NCBI GenBank assembly: GCA_947473305.1
Contig: CANJCB010000005.1
Location: 62,001 to 126,000, forward strand
DNA length: 64,000 nucleotides
DNA from: Rhodospirillales bacterium
GTDB taxonomy: Bacteria; Pseudomonadota; Alphaproteobacteria; ATCC43930; CGMCC-115725
Reading direction: 5' to 3'
Positions 36,998-49,037 of this stretch are shown in pieces (the first letter of the stretch is position 1; each line of letters begins with the position of its first letter). The notes below the pieces were generated by a model that ran no database searches, was not told where the DNA came from, and saw nothing but the letters and a program-made list of their open reading frames with translations. Position numbers and translations under genes: made by a program.

Positions 36998-39214
36998 ATG
37001 CCCGGACGCCTTGCCAGTGACGACGCCCGCCAAACGCCCCGGCGGGTGAGGGTGCTGCTGCCCCTGCCGCTTGATGGCGCCTATGATTATCTGGTGCCCG
37101 ATGACACCAATGTGAAGCCGGGCGATTTTGTGACAGTGCCTTTGGGGCCACGTCTTCTGACCGGCGTCGTCTGGGGCGAAGGCTCGGCGGATGTGGACGA
37201 GGGCAGGCTCAAGCCCATTGCCGAGATTCTGCCAGCGCGGCCAATGCCTTCGGACCTGCGCCAGCTCGTCGATTGGGTGGCTTCATATACGCTCTCGCCG
37301 CCGGGCTCCGTGCTGCGCATGGCCATGCGGGTGCCCGACGCGCTGCTGCCCGCGCGTCCGGTGACCGGCTGGCGGATCACGGAAGCCGGCCAGCTGACGC
37401 TCGAAAAGGCGGAGGGGCTGACCGGTGCGCGGCGGCGTGTCCTGGAGATCCTGGTCGATGGCGCGGCCTATCCAGCCGCGGAATTGGCGCGACTCGGGGC
37501 CTGCGGGACCGGAGTCGTGAAGGGTCTCGCCGAGAAGGGAATGATCGGCTCCGTCGAGATCCCGGCCCGATTGCCCCCGCCAATTCCCGATTGGCGGGTC
37601 CAGGGTCCCATTCTTTCCCCTAACCAGGAAACGGCGGCGGAAGCGCTTGTAGATAAGGTGCGTCAGGGCGGCTTCGGCGTGACCTTGCTGGACGGCGTCA
37701 CCGGCTCCGGCAAGACGGAAGTCTATTTCGCGGCCATCGCGGCGGCGCTCGAACAAGGGCGGCAGGTGCTGGTTCTCCTGCCCGAAATCGCCTTGAGTGG
37801 CCAATGGCTCCAGCGCTTTTCCCGCCGATTCGGCGTCGGCCCGGTCGAATGGCATTCCGACCTTAGTCATACGGAACGCCGCGCCGCCTGGCGGGCGGTG
37901 GCCGAGGGACAGGCGCAGGTGGTGGTGGGGGCGCGGTCGGCGCTTTTCCTGCCCTTCCCGGACCTTGGCCTCATCGTCGTGGACGAGGAGCACGACCAGT
38001 CCTTCAAGCAGGAGGAGGGCGTCATCTATCACGCCCGCGACATGGCCGTGGTGCGCGCCTCCCTCCTGAAGCGGCCGATTGTGTTGGTTTCCGCGACGCC
38101 TTCCCTCGAAACCCTCCAGAACGTGGAGCAGGGGCGTTACGAGTGCCTTCACCTCCCGGCCCGGCATGGCGAGGCGCAGCTGCCGACCATCCGACTCGTG
38201 GATATGCGGCGCGAAAAGCCGGAACGGCAGAAGTTCATCTCGCCGCCCCTGGTCGCGGCCCTCACCGAAACCCTGGCGGCGGGCGAGCAGGCGATGCTCT
38301 TCCTCAACCGCCGGGGCTATGCGCCGCTGACGCTCTGCCGGACCTGCGGGCATCGGATGCAATGCCCCAATTGCACGGCCTGGCTGGTGGAGCACCGTTT
38401 CCTCGGCACGCTGCAATGCCATCACTGCGGCCATGCGGAGCGGATCCCCAAGGCTTGCCCCTCCTGCGAGGACGAGGGCTCTTTCGCCGCTTGCGGCCCC
38501 GGCGTCGAGCGACTGGCCGAGGAGGTGGCGCTCCGCTTCCCCGAGGCCCGAGTCGCGGTCATGGCGAGCGATACGATGATCGGCCCTCGCGCCATCGGCG
38601 AGTTGGTGCGCGGGGTCGAGGACCATGCAATCGACCTCCTGATCGGCACGCAGGTCATGGCGAAAGGCCACCATTTTCCCATGCTGACCCTGGTCGGCGT
38701 GGTCGATGCGGACCTGGGCCTCGCGGGCGGCGACCTGCGGGCGGCGGAGCGCACCTATCAGCTTCTTCATCAGGTCGCGGGCCGCGCGGGGCGCGAGGAA
38801 CGGCCGGGCATCGTGCTGCTCCAGACCTTCATGCCGGAGCATCCCGTGATGCAGGCGCTGGTCCAGGGCGGCCGCGACCGCTTCCTGGCGGCGGAGGCCG
38901 AGGGCCGCCAGCATCACGGCATGCCGCCTTTCGGCCGGCTCGCCGCCATCATCATCTCCGGCCCTGACGACGACAGCGCCGATTTCACCGCCCGCGCCTT
39001 CGCCCGCTCCTCGCCGCAGATGCCGGGGATCGACGTGCTGGGACCCGCGCCGGCGCCCTTGGCCATCCTGCGCGGCCGTCACCGGCGGCGTTTCCTGGTG
39101 AAAGCGAAGAAGACCATCAACCTCCAGGCCGTGCTGCGCGATTGGCTGAAACGGGTGAAGACGCCGAATTCCGTGCGGGTCCAGGTGGATATCGACCCCT
39201 ACAGTTTTCTTTAG
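36998..39214 (+). CDS. priA: Primosomal protein N' (replication restart helicase)
   Basis: PriA reloads the replicative helicase at stalled forks. The 738-residue protein has an N-terminal DNA-binding domain, Walker A in DGVTGSGKTEVYF (near 232), the DEEH box in VVDEEHDQSF, and the zinc-binding cysteine array CRTCGH...CPNC...CHHCGH...CPSC. It is divergent from tal, with a 79-nt shared spacer. Confidence 0.96.
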   Translation: MPGRLASDDARQTPRRVRVLLPLPLDGAYDYLVPDDTNVKPGDFVTVPLGPRLLTGVVWGEGSADVDEGRLKPIAEILPARPMPSDLRQLVDWVASYTLSPPGSVLRMAMRVPDALLPARPVTGWRITEAGQLTLEKAEGLTGARRRVLEILVDGAAYPAAELARLGACGTGVVKGLAEKGMIGSVEIPARLPPPIPDWRVQGPILSPNQETAAEALVDKVRQGGFGVTLLDGVTGSGKTEVYFAAIAAALEQGRQVLVLLPEIALSGQWLQRFSRRFGVGPVEWHSDLSHTERRAAWRAVAEGQAQVVVGARSALFLPFPDLGLIVVDEEHDQSFKQEEGVIYHARDMAVVRASLLKRPIVLVSATPSLETLQNVEQGRYECLHLPARHGEAQLPTIRLVDMRREKPERQKFISPPLVAALTETLAAGEQAMLFLNRRGYAPLTLCRTCGHRMQCPNCTAWLVEHRFLGTLQCHHCGHAERIPKACPSCEDEGSFAACGPGVERLAEEVALRFPEARVAVMASDTMIGPRAIGELVRGVEDHAIDLLIGTQVMAKGHHFPMLTLVGVVDADLGLAGGDLRAAERTYQLLHQVAGRAGREERPGIVLLQTFMPEHPVMQALVQGGRDRFLAAEAEGRQHHGMPPFGRLAAIIISGPDDDSADFTARAFARSSPQMPGIDVLGPAPAPLAILRGRHRRRFLVKAKKTINLQAVLRDWLKRVKTPNSVRVQVDIDPYSFL

Positions 39215-39240
39215 GGGCCATTGTTTCTCGCCTCTCTAAC

Positions 39241-39327
39241 CGTCACTCTCGGACTTGTTCCGAGGGTCCATGCAAGAGGCCTGCGCAAGCTTAGACATGG
39301 ATCCTCGGAACAAGTCTGAGGATGACG
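39241..39327. repeat. Family-B palindromic repeat, copy 5 (divergent)
   Basis: CGTCACTCTCGGACTTGTTC to TCTGAGGATGACG, with a different core (CATGCAAGAGGCC) from the other copies. It occupies part of the 402-nt gap 39215-39616 between priA and atpH. The rest holds a possible promoter at 39453-39480 and otherwise nothing I can identify. Confidence 0.65.
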
Positions 39328-39452
39328 ACCGAGGAGGAGGGACGGGTTAGCCTTTGCTGTGAGAGGCCTGGACGGGAGCGTCAGTCCATTTCTCCCGCGC
39401 GCGCATCGCCAACCTGCGTCAATCTTGATCGAAAACGGCTCTCCCGGCCCGG

Positions 39453-39480
39453 TTGCATGCGCCCAATCCCTGTGTTAGAT
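39453..39480 (+). promoter_or_regulatory. Possible promoter for the atp operon
   Basis: TTGCAT and TTAGAT separated by 16 nt, about 137 nt before the atpH start. It is the best-looking pair in this gap but the -10 box is weak. Treat as a candidate only. Confidence 0.3.
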
Positions 39481-39616
39481 ACTCCGGCGCTTTCCGGGCG
39501 GGGGTGGCCGCGCGGAGGTTCCCTTTTGCCGAAACCGGCGGGAAAAGCGATCATTTTCAAGCGTCTCCGAGGCGGTGTCTAACCCACGCCGCGGGGCATC
39601 GAGGGCACTCTTAGAC

Positions 39617-40174
39617 GTGGCATCCGAAGCTTCAGGCGTATCAGGGCTGGCCGGGCGTTATGCCAAGGCTTTGTTCGATCTCGCGGACGAGCGCAAGGCG
39701 CTCGACCAGGTCGCGGCCGATCTGCGGCAGCTCCGCGCAATGATGCAGGACAGCGCGGATCTTTCGCGCCTCATGCGCAGCCCCGTGCTGAGCCGCGCCT
39801 CCCAGGCGAAGGCGATCGCGGCGGTGGCCGAAGGGGCCGGGTTCTCCCAGCTCACCAAGAATTTCCTGGGCCTCGTCGCCCAGAACCGGCGGCTCTTCTC
39901 GGTCCCGGGGATGATCGACGGCTTTCTCGCGATCCTCGCCGAGCGGCGGGGCGAGGTGACGGCCCAGGTGACGGCGGCGCAGGAGCTCACGCCCGCGCAG
40001 CTGGAAGCGGTCAACGAACAATTGAAGAAGGCGGTCGGCCGCAAGGTCTCCGTCGATGTCCGGGTCGATCCGAGCCTGCTCGGCGGCCTCATCGTCAAAG
40101 TCGGGTCGCGCATGGTGGACGCATCCTTGCGCAGCAAGCTGCATCGCCTGCAGCTTGCGATGAAGGGGGTTTAG
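39617..40174 (+). CDS. atpH: F1 ATP synthase delta subunit
   Basis: Delta joins the F1 head to the peripheral stalk. The 185-residue protein begins ASEASGVSGLAGRYAKALFDLA, the usual alphaproteobacterial start, so I chose GTG 39617 with GAGGG upstream rather than the in-frame GTG at 39575. The C-terminal RVDPSLLGGLIVKVGSRMVDASLRSKL signature is present. It heads atpHAGDC. Confidence 0.94.
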   Translation: MASEASGVSGLAGRYAKALFDLADERKALDQVAADLRQLRAMMQDSADLSRLMRSPVLSRASQAKAIAAVAEGAGFSQLTKNFLGLVAQNRRLFSVPGMIDGFLAILAERRGEVTAQVTAAQELTPAQLEAVNEQLKKAVGRKVSVDVRVDPSLLGGLIVKVGSRMVDASLRSKLHRLQLAMKGV

Positions 40175-40177
40175 GTA

Positions 40178-41707
<1,530 letters not shown>

Positions 41708-41716
41708 CCTCGCGCC

Positions 41717-44093
<2,377 letters not shown>

Positions 44094-44098
44094 TCAAG

Positions 44099-44566
44099 AT
44101 GGCAGAGCCAAGGGCAGATAAGGTCCAGTTCGAACTCGTCTCGCCGGAGAAGCTTCTGCTCTCCGAGCCGGTGGACATGGTCGTGGTGCCGGGCGGCGAG
44201 GGCAACTTCGGTGTCCTCATCGGCCATGCGCCGCTTATCTCCACGGTTCGTCCGGGCGTCATTGACGTCTATGAGGGCACCAAGATCACCGAGCGGATCT
44301 TCGTCGCCGGCGGTTTCGCCGAAGTGACGCCGGAACGCTGCACGGTCCTCGCCGACGAGGCGATGCCGCTGTCGGATCTCGACAAGGCGTCGATCGACGG
44401 GGAACTGCGCGGCTTTGAAGGCACCGCGGCCACCCTGCGCGATCAGGTGGCCCGGACCTCGGGCTCCGAGCATGACGAGGCGGCGGCCGAGCTGGTCGCC
44501 ATCGAGAAGCGCATCGCCGTCTGCAACGCCAAACTTCAGGCCCTGAGCCAGGGCGCGGCCCACTAA
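44099..44566 (+). CDS. atpC: F1 ATP synthase epsilon subunit
   Basis: Epsilon couples F1 to the c-ring and inhibits hydrolysis. The 155-residue protein has the N-terminal beta-sandwich (VQFELVSPEKLLLSEPVDMVVVPGGEGNFGVLIGHAP, core GGEGNFGVL) and a helical C-terminus somewhat longer than in E. coli. It starts 5 nt after atpD and is followed by a hairpin. Confidence 0.96.
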   Translation: MAEPRADKVQFELVSPEKLLLSEPVDMVVVPGGEGNFGVLIGHAPLISTVRPGVIDVYEGTKITERIFVAGGFAEVTPERCTVLADEAMPLSDLDKASIDGELRGFEGTAATLRDQVARTSGSEHDEAAAELVAIEKRIAVCNAKLQALSQGAAH

Positions 44567-44576
44567 GGCTGTGGTT

Positions 44577-44600
44577 CGCGGGGTGGTTTTCCGCCCCGCG
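44577..44600 (+). terminator. Hairpin after atpC
   Basis: CGCGGGG pairs with CCCCGCG; a T-G wobble and a GG/CC pair extend it to a TTTT loop. No T-run follows, so it is a weak or Rho-assisted terminator at the end of the atp operon. Confidence 0.5.
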
Positions 44601-44655
44601 CCCCCTATATAGCTCCTGGTCTTAGTCTCGCGCCGTCGCAGGAGAATTTGTCGGC

Positions 44656-45471
44656 ATGGTCCGCTGGACGCTGGACGACATTCCCTGGGACAGTTTCGAC
44701 CGCTTTAAGGTCGATCCCGATATCCTCCGCATCGTCAAAGCCGCCGCGCTCGTCGAGCAGAACGGCGGGGATTACGCGCGCTATCTGCATAACGTCTTCC
44801 ATGACGATCCCGAGTTCCAGGCCTTGGCGGGCCGCTGGGGCGAGGAGGAGGCCCAGCATGGGGCAGCACTTGCCCGCTGGGCGACCCTGGCCGATCCCGA
44901 TTTCGATTTTGCCGACGCCAGCGCGCGTTTCACCCAGGGGTTCCGGGTCGATCTGGAAGCGCAGACCTCTGTGCGCGGTTCCCGCTCCGGCGAACTTGTC
45001 GCCCGTTGCATCGTCGAGACCGGCACCAGTTCCTATTACACCGCCATGGCCGAGGCCACCGAGGAGCCCGTGCTTCGCGCCGTCTGCCAGCACATCGCGG
45101 CGGACGAACTTAGGCATTACAAGCTCTTCTACAAGACCATGCGGCAATATCTGGAACGCGAAGGCCTCGGCCGCTGGGGCCGTCTGCGCATCGCCGCCGG
45201 CCGCATCCGCGAGACCGAGGACGACGAGCTTGCCTATGCCTATTACGCGGCGAACGGCGAGACCACGCCCTATGATCGGGGCCGCTTTTCCCGCGCCTAT
45301 AGCCGCCGCGCCTTCGCGCTCTACCGCCCCCATCACCTGGAGCGCGGGATGGCGATGATTTTCAAGGCGGCGGGACTGAAGCCCAACGGGCGCTTAGGCC
45401 GCGTCGCAACGCGCCTGGCCTGGTGGTTCCTGCGCGCCCAGGTCGGGCGGTTGGACCGGATGGCGGCTTGA
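44656..45471 (+). CDS. Ferritin-like diiron-carboxylate domain protein
   Basis: A 271-residue protein with a four-helix diiron pattern: candidate ligands E34, E65-x-x-H68 (GEEEAQHG), E121 (VETGTSSYY) and E151-x-x-H154 (ADELRHYKLF). The two ExxH pairs spaced by about 85 residues fit the acyl-ACP-desaturase/ferritin-like superfamily, so an oxidase or desaturase role is possible, but no close family is clear to me. The C-terminus is basic with a short hydrophobic stretch (ATRLAWWFL) that might touch the membrane. It lies 89 nt after atpC, beyond the hairpin. Confidence 0.75.
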   Translation: MVRWTLDDIPWDSFDRFKVDPDILRIVKAAALVEQNGGDYARYLHNVFHDDPEFQALAGRWGEEEAQHGAALARWATLADPDFDFADASARFTQGFRVDLEAQTSVRGSRSGELVARCIVETGTSSYYTAMAEATEEPVLRAVCQHIAADELRHYKLFYKTMRQYLEREGLGRWGRLRIAAGRIRETEDDELAYAYYAANGETTPYDRGRFSRAYSRRAFALYRPHHLERGMAMIFKAAGLKPNGRLGRVATRLAWWFLRAQVGRLDRMAA

Positions 45472-45481
45472 CGCTTAAGAA

Positions 45482-45655
45482 GTCCCTCTCCGGCCGCTTG
45501 CGGAGGGAGAGGGAAGGACTTAGGACGAGGTGGGTCCCTGCCACCGGCAAGATGCTCCAGCGCCTCAGCGCCCTCGCCCCACCTCATCCTAAATCCTTCT
45601 CCCCCAGCCTCTCGCGCAAGCGAGCTTGCGCTGCCGGCCAGGCGGAGAAGGACTT
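45482..45655. repeat. Family-A palindromic repeat, copy 7
   Basis: GTCCCTCTCCGGCCGCTTGC to GGCGGAGAAGGAC, with 'gctccagcgcctcagcgcc' and CGCAAGCGAGCTTGCG modules. Its right half is close to identical to that of copy 1. It lies between the convergent ferritin-like gene and rppH. Confidence 0.8.
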
Positions 45656-45687
45656 TAAGTTAGGCGGAGAACGAGGCACTAGCGCCC

Positions 45688-46170
45688 TCAGAACAACCCC
45701 GCGAACTCCCTCAGCACATCCACATAGAGCGCCCGCTTGAAAGGCACGATCAGCACGGGAACCTGATCCGCCTCCGCCCATCTCCAGGCGTTGAATTCCG
45801 GATGGTGGGTGTCGAGGTCGATCTCTCCGTCCTCGCCCAGGAACCGCATGGCGAACCACTTCTGGACCTGGCCCTTGTAGCGGCCCTTCCAGACCTTGGC
45901 CCGCATCTCCTCCGGCAGCTCGTAGCGCAGCCAGCCTTCGCTCTGGGCCAGGATTTCGGCGTTGTTGGTGCCGATCTCCTCCTTCAATTCGCGAAAGGCG
46001 GTTTCCTCGGGATCCTCGCCCGGATCGATCCCGCCCTGGGGCATCTGCCAGGCCTCGTCGGTCATGTCGATGCGGCGGGCGACGAAGACCTGGTTCCGCC
46101 GGTTCAATAGCATGACGCCGACCCCCAGCCGATAACCGGGAAGATCGGGGAGGGGAGATTTCTTGCTCAT
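45688..46170 (-). CDS. rppH: RNA pyrophosphohydrolase RppH (Nudix)
   Basis: Removes pyrophosphate from mRNA 5' ends to start decay, or acts as a dinucleoside polyphosphate hydrolase. The 160-residue protein has the Nudix box GGIDPGEDPEETAFRELKEE (46-65) and family landmarks YRLGVGVMLLN and WQMPQGG. The ATG at 46170 overlaps the stop of the upstream deacetylase gene as ATGA. Confidence 0.94.
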   Translation of the reverse strand: MSKKSPLPDLPGYRLGVGVMLLNRRNQVFVARRIDMTDEAWQMPQGGIDPGEDPEETAFRELKEEIGTNNAEILAQSEGWLRYELPEEMRAKVWKGRYKGQVQKWFAMRFLGEDGEIDLDTHHPEFNAWRWAEADQVPVLIVPFKRALYVDVLREFAGLF

Positions 46171-47630
46171 CGCCGGGGCTCGGGCTTCTGTTCGGGCTGG
46201 AGGTTCGCCACGGCGGTTACCGGGGCCAGGACCATGCCCCTGGGTTCGAGCGTCGGGATCCAGGCCAGGAGCCGTTCGATGGTGAGCGGATAGGGGGCGG
46301 CGACGCCTAGCGCCGCGGTGCCCTTTTTGGCGGCGGCTTCGAGGTCGGCGAGGCGCTTGTCGATGCCTGCCGCGTTCAATTCCCCGTCGAGGTTCCGGTC
46401 GTTGACCGCGCGCGGCAGGTTCAGGGATTTCGCGATATCCGACACGAGGCTCTCGCGCGAGGGACTGCTGTCGACGAAGAGCAGGCCCCGGTTCTTGATC
46501 GCCTGAAGCACCGGCAGCAGGTCGCTCTGCGAGGCGGTGAAACGCGAGCCCATGTAATTGGTCACGCCGACATAGCCGCTCACCCGGCTCAACACCCATT
46601 GCAGGCGGTCGAGGTTCTGGCGGGCGTCGAGCGAGGTCAGCAGGGTATAGGGACCCGGATCCTGGCGCGGATAGTCGGTCGGCTCCATGGGCAGGGTCAG
46701 CAGCACCTCGTGTCCCGCCGCCCGCGCCAGCGCCATCCAGTCGTTGAGCCGTCGCGAATAGGGGTCGAAGGCGAAGGTGACGCCGGCGGGAAGCTTGTTG
46801 ATCGCCGCCTCGATGCCGGTCGCCGAGAGCCGGAAGCCCGAGACCAGCACGGCGATCCGGGGCCGGTGATCGTTGCGATCGAAGGGACGGGCATAGACCT
46901 GCCAGGGCTGACGCCCATCCGGTCCGACGATGGGGAGCGGCCCGGAGGATCCCTTCTCCACCAGGGCCGGGTCGGGCGCCGGGACCAGCGGCTCGGCCTT
47001 GCGGGGGTTGAGGGATGCGCCGGGAATTGCTGGGGGAGAAGCGGCGGCAACCTGTTGGGACGGGGCAGCGGGTGTCGCAGGCGATGCTGCCGGGGCGGGG
47101 GCGGCGGTATCGGCGGGTTTTTCCGGCGGCTTCTCGGAGCCTGGCGGTTCGGCGGGCTTTGCCTCCGCGACCTGGGATGGCGCGGTCGGGGCTTCGTCCG
47201 GTTTGGATTCTGCCGGTTTGGTCTCCGCCGGTTTGGTCTCCGCCGGGACTGCGGCGGGAGGCGCTTCCGCGGTGGGCATCGCCTGAGCGGCGGAGGGTGG
47301 CAGCTTCGCGATGACCACATCGGGCAGGCTGCTTCCCTTGGGCGCCCCGGCAACGAAGAGCCAGCCGGCGAGTCCCGCGACCACCACGGCCAGCACAGCG
47401 ACGACGGCGGCGAGCACCCGGGGACCGGCAAGCCTCGCGGCCAGCGCCGGTTGGGCCGGGGCGATCTCCGCCGGGTTGCGACGGAAGCGGGCGAGGAGGC
47501 CCGCCGCCAAACCACGGATGGCAAAGCTCCGCGTCGCCAGGCCACTCACAGCCTGCTTGCCCTGGCGCAGCCATTTCCGCACGTCGATCCCCTGCCGGAT
47601 CGCTTGGAGCCGGGCTTTCACGTCGATCAC
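46167..47630 (-). CDS. Divergent polysaccharide deacetylase (YibQ-like)
   Basis: A 487-residue membrane-anchored periplasmic protein: basic cytoplasmic N-terminus, one transmembrane helix (about 72-94), a long Pro/Ala/Glu/Lys-rich linker (about 110-215) with tandem PAETK repeats, then a divergent polysaccharide deacetylase domain (about 250-470; RIAVLVSGFRLS, TFAFDPYSRR, LLTLPMEPTDYP). In other proteobacteria YibQ-type genes lie next to envC and gpmI, as here. Enzymatic activity is unproven for the family. Confidence 0.87.
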   Translation of the reverse strand: MIDVKARLQAIRQGIDVRKWLRQGKQAVSGLATRSFAIRGLAAGLLARFRRNPAEIAPAQPALAARLAGPRVLAAVVAVLAVVVAGLAGWLFVAGAPKGSSLPDVVIAKLPPSAAQAMPTAEAPPAAVPAETKPAETKPAESKPDEAPTAPSQVAEAKPAEPPGSEKPPEKPADTAAPAPAASPATPAAPSQQVAAASPPAIPGASLNPRKAEPLVPAPDPALVEKGSSGPLPIVGPDGRQPWQVYARPFDRNDHRPRIAVLVSGFRLSATGIEAAINKLPAGVTFAFDPYSRRLNDWMALARAAGHEVLLTLPMEPTDYPRQDPGPYTLLTSLDARQNLDRLQWVLSRVSGYVGVTNYMGSRFTASQSDLLPVLQAIKNRGLLFVDSSPSRESLVSDIAKSLNLPRAVNDRNLDGELNAAGIDKRLADLEAAAKKGTAALGVAAPYPLTIERLLAWIPTLEPRGMVLAPVTAVANLQPEQKPEPRR

Positions 47631-47663
47631 TTCCCGGCTCCCCCGCCGGTCATCATCGTCAGC

Positions 47664-49037
47664 CTATTTGCCGGCCCGGCCGGCAAACATGGCGACGCCC
47701 CGCAGAAGGTCCAGCGCGCGGGAAAGCTGGTAGTCGTCCGAGGTGCCCATGACCGTGGGGTCGACCGAGGCGGGCTCGGCCGGCGTGGCCGGAGTCGTGC
47801 CGGGCGGCACATTGGCATTGGCCGGCGCCGCGGGCTGCGCCGGCGTTCCGGGCCGCGTGCCGGGCTTCACGGGATCGGTATTGCGCAGGGCGCCGCGCAG
47901 GTCGGCCTCGTGGCGGACCTCGCCGGTCGCCAGCTTCTCGATCTTGGCGGGTTCGACCACGATGTCGGGATCGATGCCCTTGGCCTGGATCGACCGGCCC
48001 GACGGCGTGTAGTAGCGCGCCGTGGTGAGCCGGATCGCGCCCTGGCCCGGCAGCGGGATGATCGTCTGCACGGATCCCTTGCCGAAGGAACGGGTGCCCA
48101 TGACGATGGCGCGGTGATGGTCCTGGAGCGCACCGGCCACGATCTCCGAGGCCGAGGCCGAGCCGCCGTTGATCAGGATCACCACGGGCAGCCCGCCCGA
48201 GATATCGGCGGAAGCCCGCGCGTTATAGCGCTGGGCGTCGTCGGTCCTGCGGCCACGGGTCGAGACGATCTCGCCCTTGTCGAGGAAGTCGTTGGAGACG
48301 GCGATGGCCTGGTCCAGCAATCCGCCCGGATTGTTGCGCAGGTCGAGGATGATCCCGGCCATCTTGCCCTTGGACTGTTCCTTCATGGTCTTCAGGGCGT
48401 TGGCGAGGCCGCTGTCGGTCTGCTCGTTGAAGCTGGTGATGCGGACATAGCCGATGTCGCTGCCTTCGAGGTGGTACTTCACCGACTGGATCTTCACGAC
48501 CGCGCGCTTCAGGGTCACATCGAAGGGATCCTTGCCCTCGCGGCGTATGGTGAGCTTGATGGCCGCGTCCACGGGGCCGCGCATCTTCTCCACCGCTTCG
48601 GCGAGCGACAGGCCCATCACGGGCTCCCCGTCGAGGCCGACGATATAGTCGTTGGGTTTGAGACCCGCCTTGGCGGCCGGGGTGTCGTCGATGGGGGAGA
48701 CGACCTTCACCAACCCCTGCTCCATGGTGACCTCGATGCCGAGGCCGCCGAACTCGCCCTTCACCTGGACCTGCATGTCGCCGTAGTTCTTGGCGTTCAT
48801 GAAGCTCGAATGGGGATCGAGCGAACTCAGCATGCCGTTGATCGCGGCCTCGATGAGCTGCTGGTCGGTGGTCTGCTCCACATAGTCGGCGCGGACCCGC
48901 TCGAAGACCTCGCCAAAGAGGTCGAGCTGCTTGTAGGTCTCGGAATTCGAAGGTTGCGCCGGCCCTGCGGCTTCCGTGGGAAGCACCAGGCAGAAAAGGG
49001 TTGCGGCGGTTGCCGCTGCCATACCGAGACGATTCAT
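47664..49037 (-). CDS. ctpA: Carboxy-terminal processing protease (S41)
   Basis: A periplasmic PDZ protease. The 457-residue protein has a signal peptide (cleavage near TEA at 23), a PDZ domain (about 90-175), and the Ser/Lys dyad S295 (GGSASASE) and K320 (SFGKGSVQ). The C-terminal tail from about 395 is Pro/Ala-rich. Its start overlaps the envC stop by ATGA, which supports a joint role in cell-wall remodelling. Confidence 0.95.
   Translation of the reverse strand: MNRLGMAAATAATLFCLVLPTEAAGPAQPSNSETYKQLDLFGEVFERVRADYVEQTTDQQLIEAAINGMLSSLDPHSSFMNAKNYGDMQVQVKGEFGGLGIEVTMEQGLVKVVSPIDDTPAAKAGLKPNDYIVGLDGEPVMGLSLAEAVEKMRGPVDAAIKLTIRREGKDPFDVTLKRAVVKIQSVKYHLEGSDIGYVRITSFNEQTDSGLANALKTMKEQSKGKMAGIILDLRNNPGGLLDQAIAVSNDFLDKGEIVSTRGRRTDDAQRYNARASADISGGLPVVILINGGSASASEIVAGALQDHHRAIVMGTRSFGKGSVQTIIPLPGQGAIRLTTARYYTPSGRSIQAKGIDPDIVVEPAKIEKLATGEVRHEADLRGALRNTDPVKPGTRPGTPAQPAAPANANVPPGTTPATPAEPASVDPTVMGTSDDYQLSRALDLLRGVAMFAGRAGK

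Noticed and set aside
39575-39616. Earlier GTG start for atpH
   Set aside because: It adds a MSNPRRGASRALLD stretch not seen in AtpH; GTG 39617 gives the usual ASEAS...SGLAGRYA start.
45688-47574. A 628-codon minus-strand frame that would fuse rppH to upstream sequence
   Set aside because: The upstream part is the wrong frame of the YibQ-like deacetylase gene. RppH has its own family start at 46170, overlapping the deacetylase stop.
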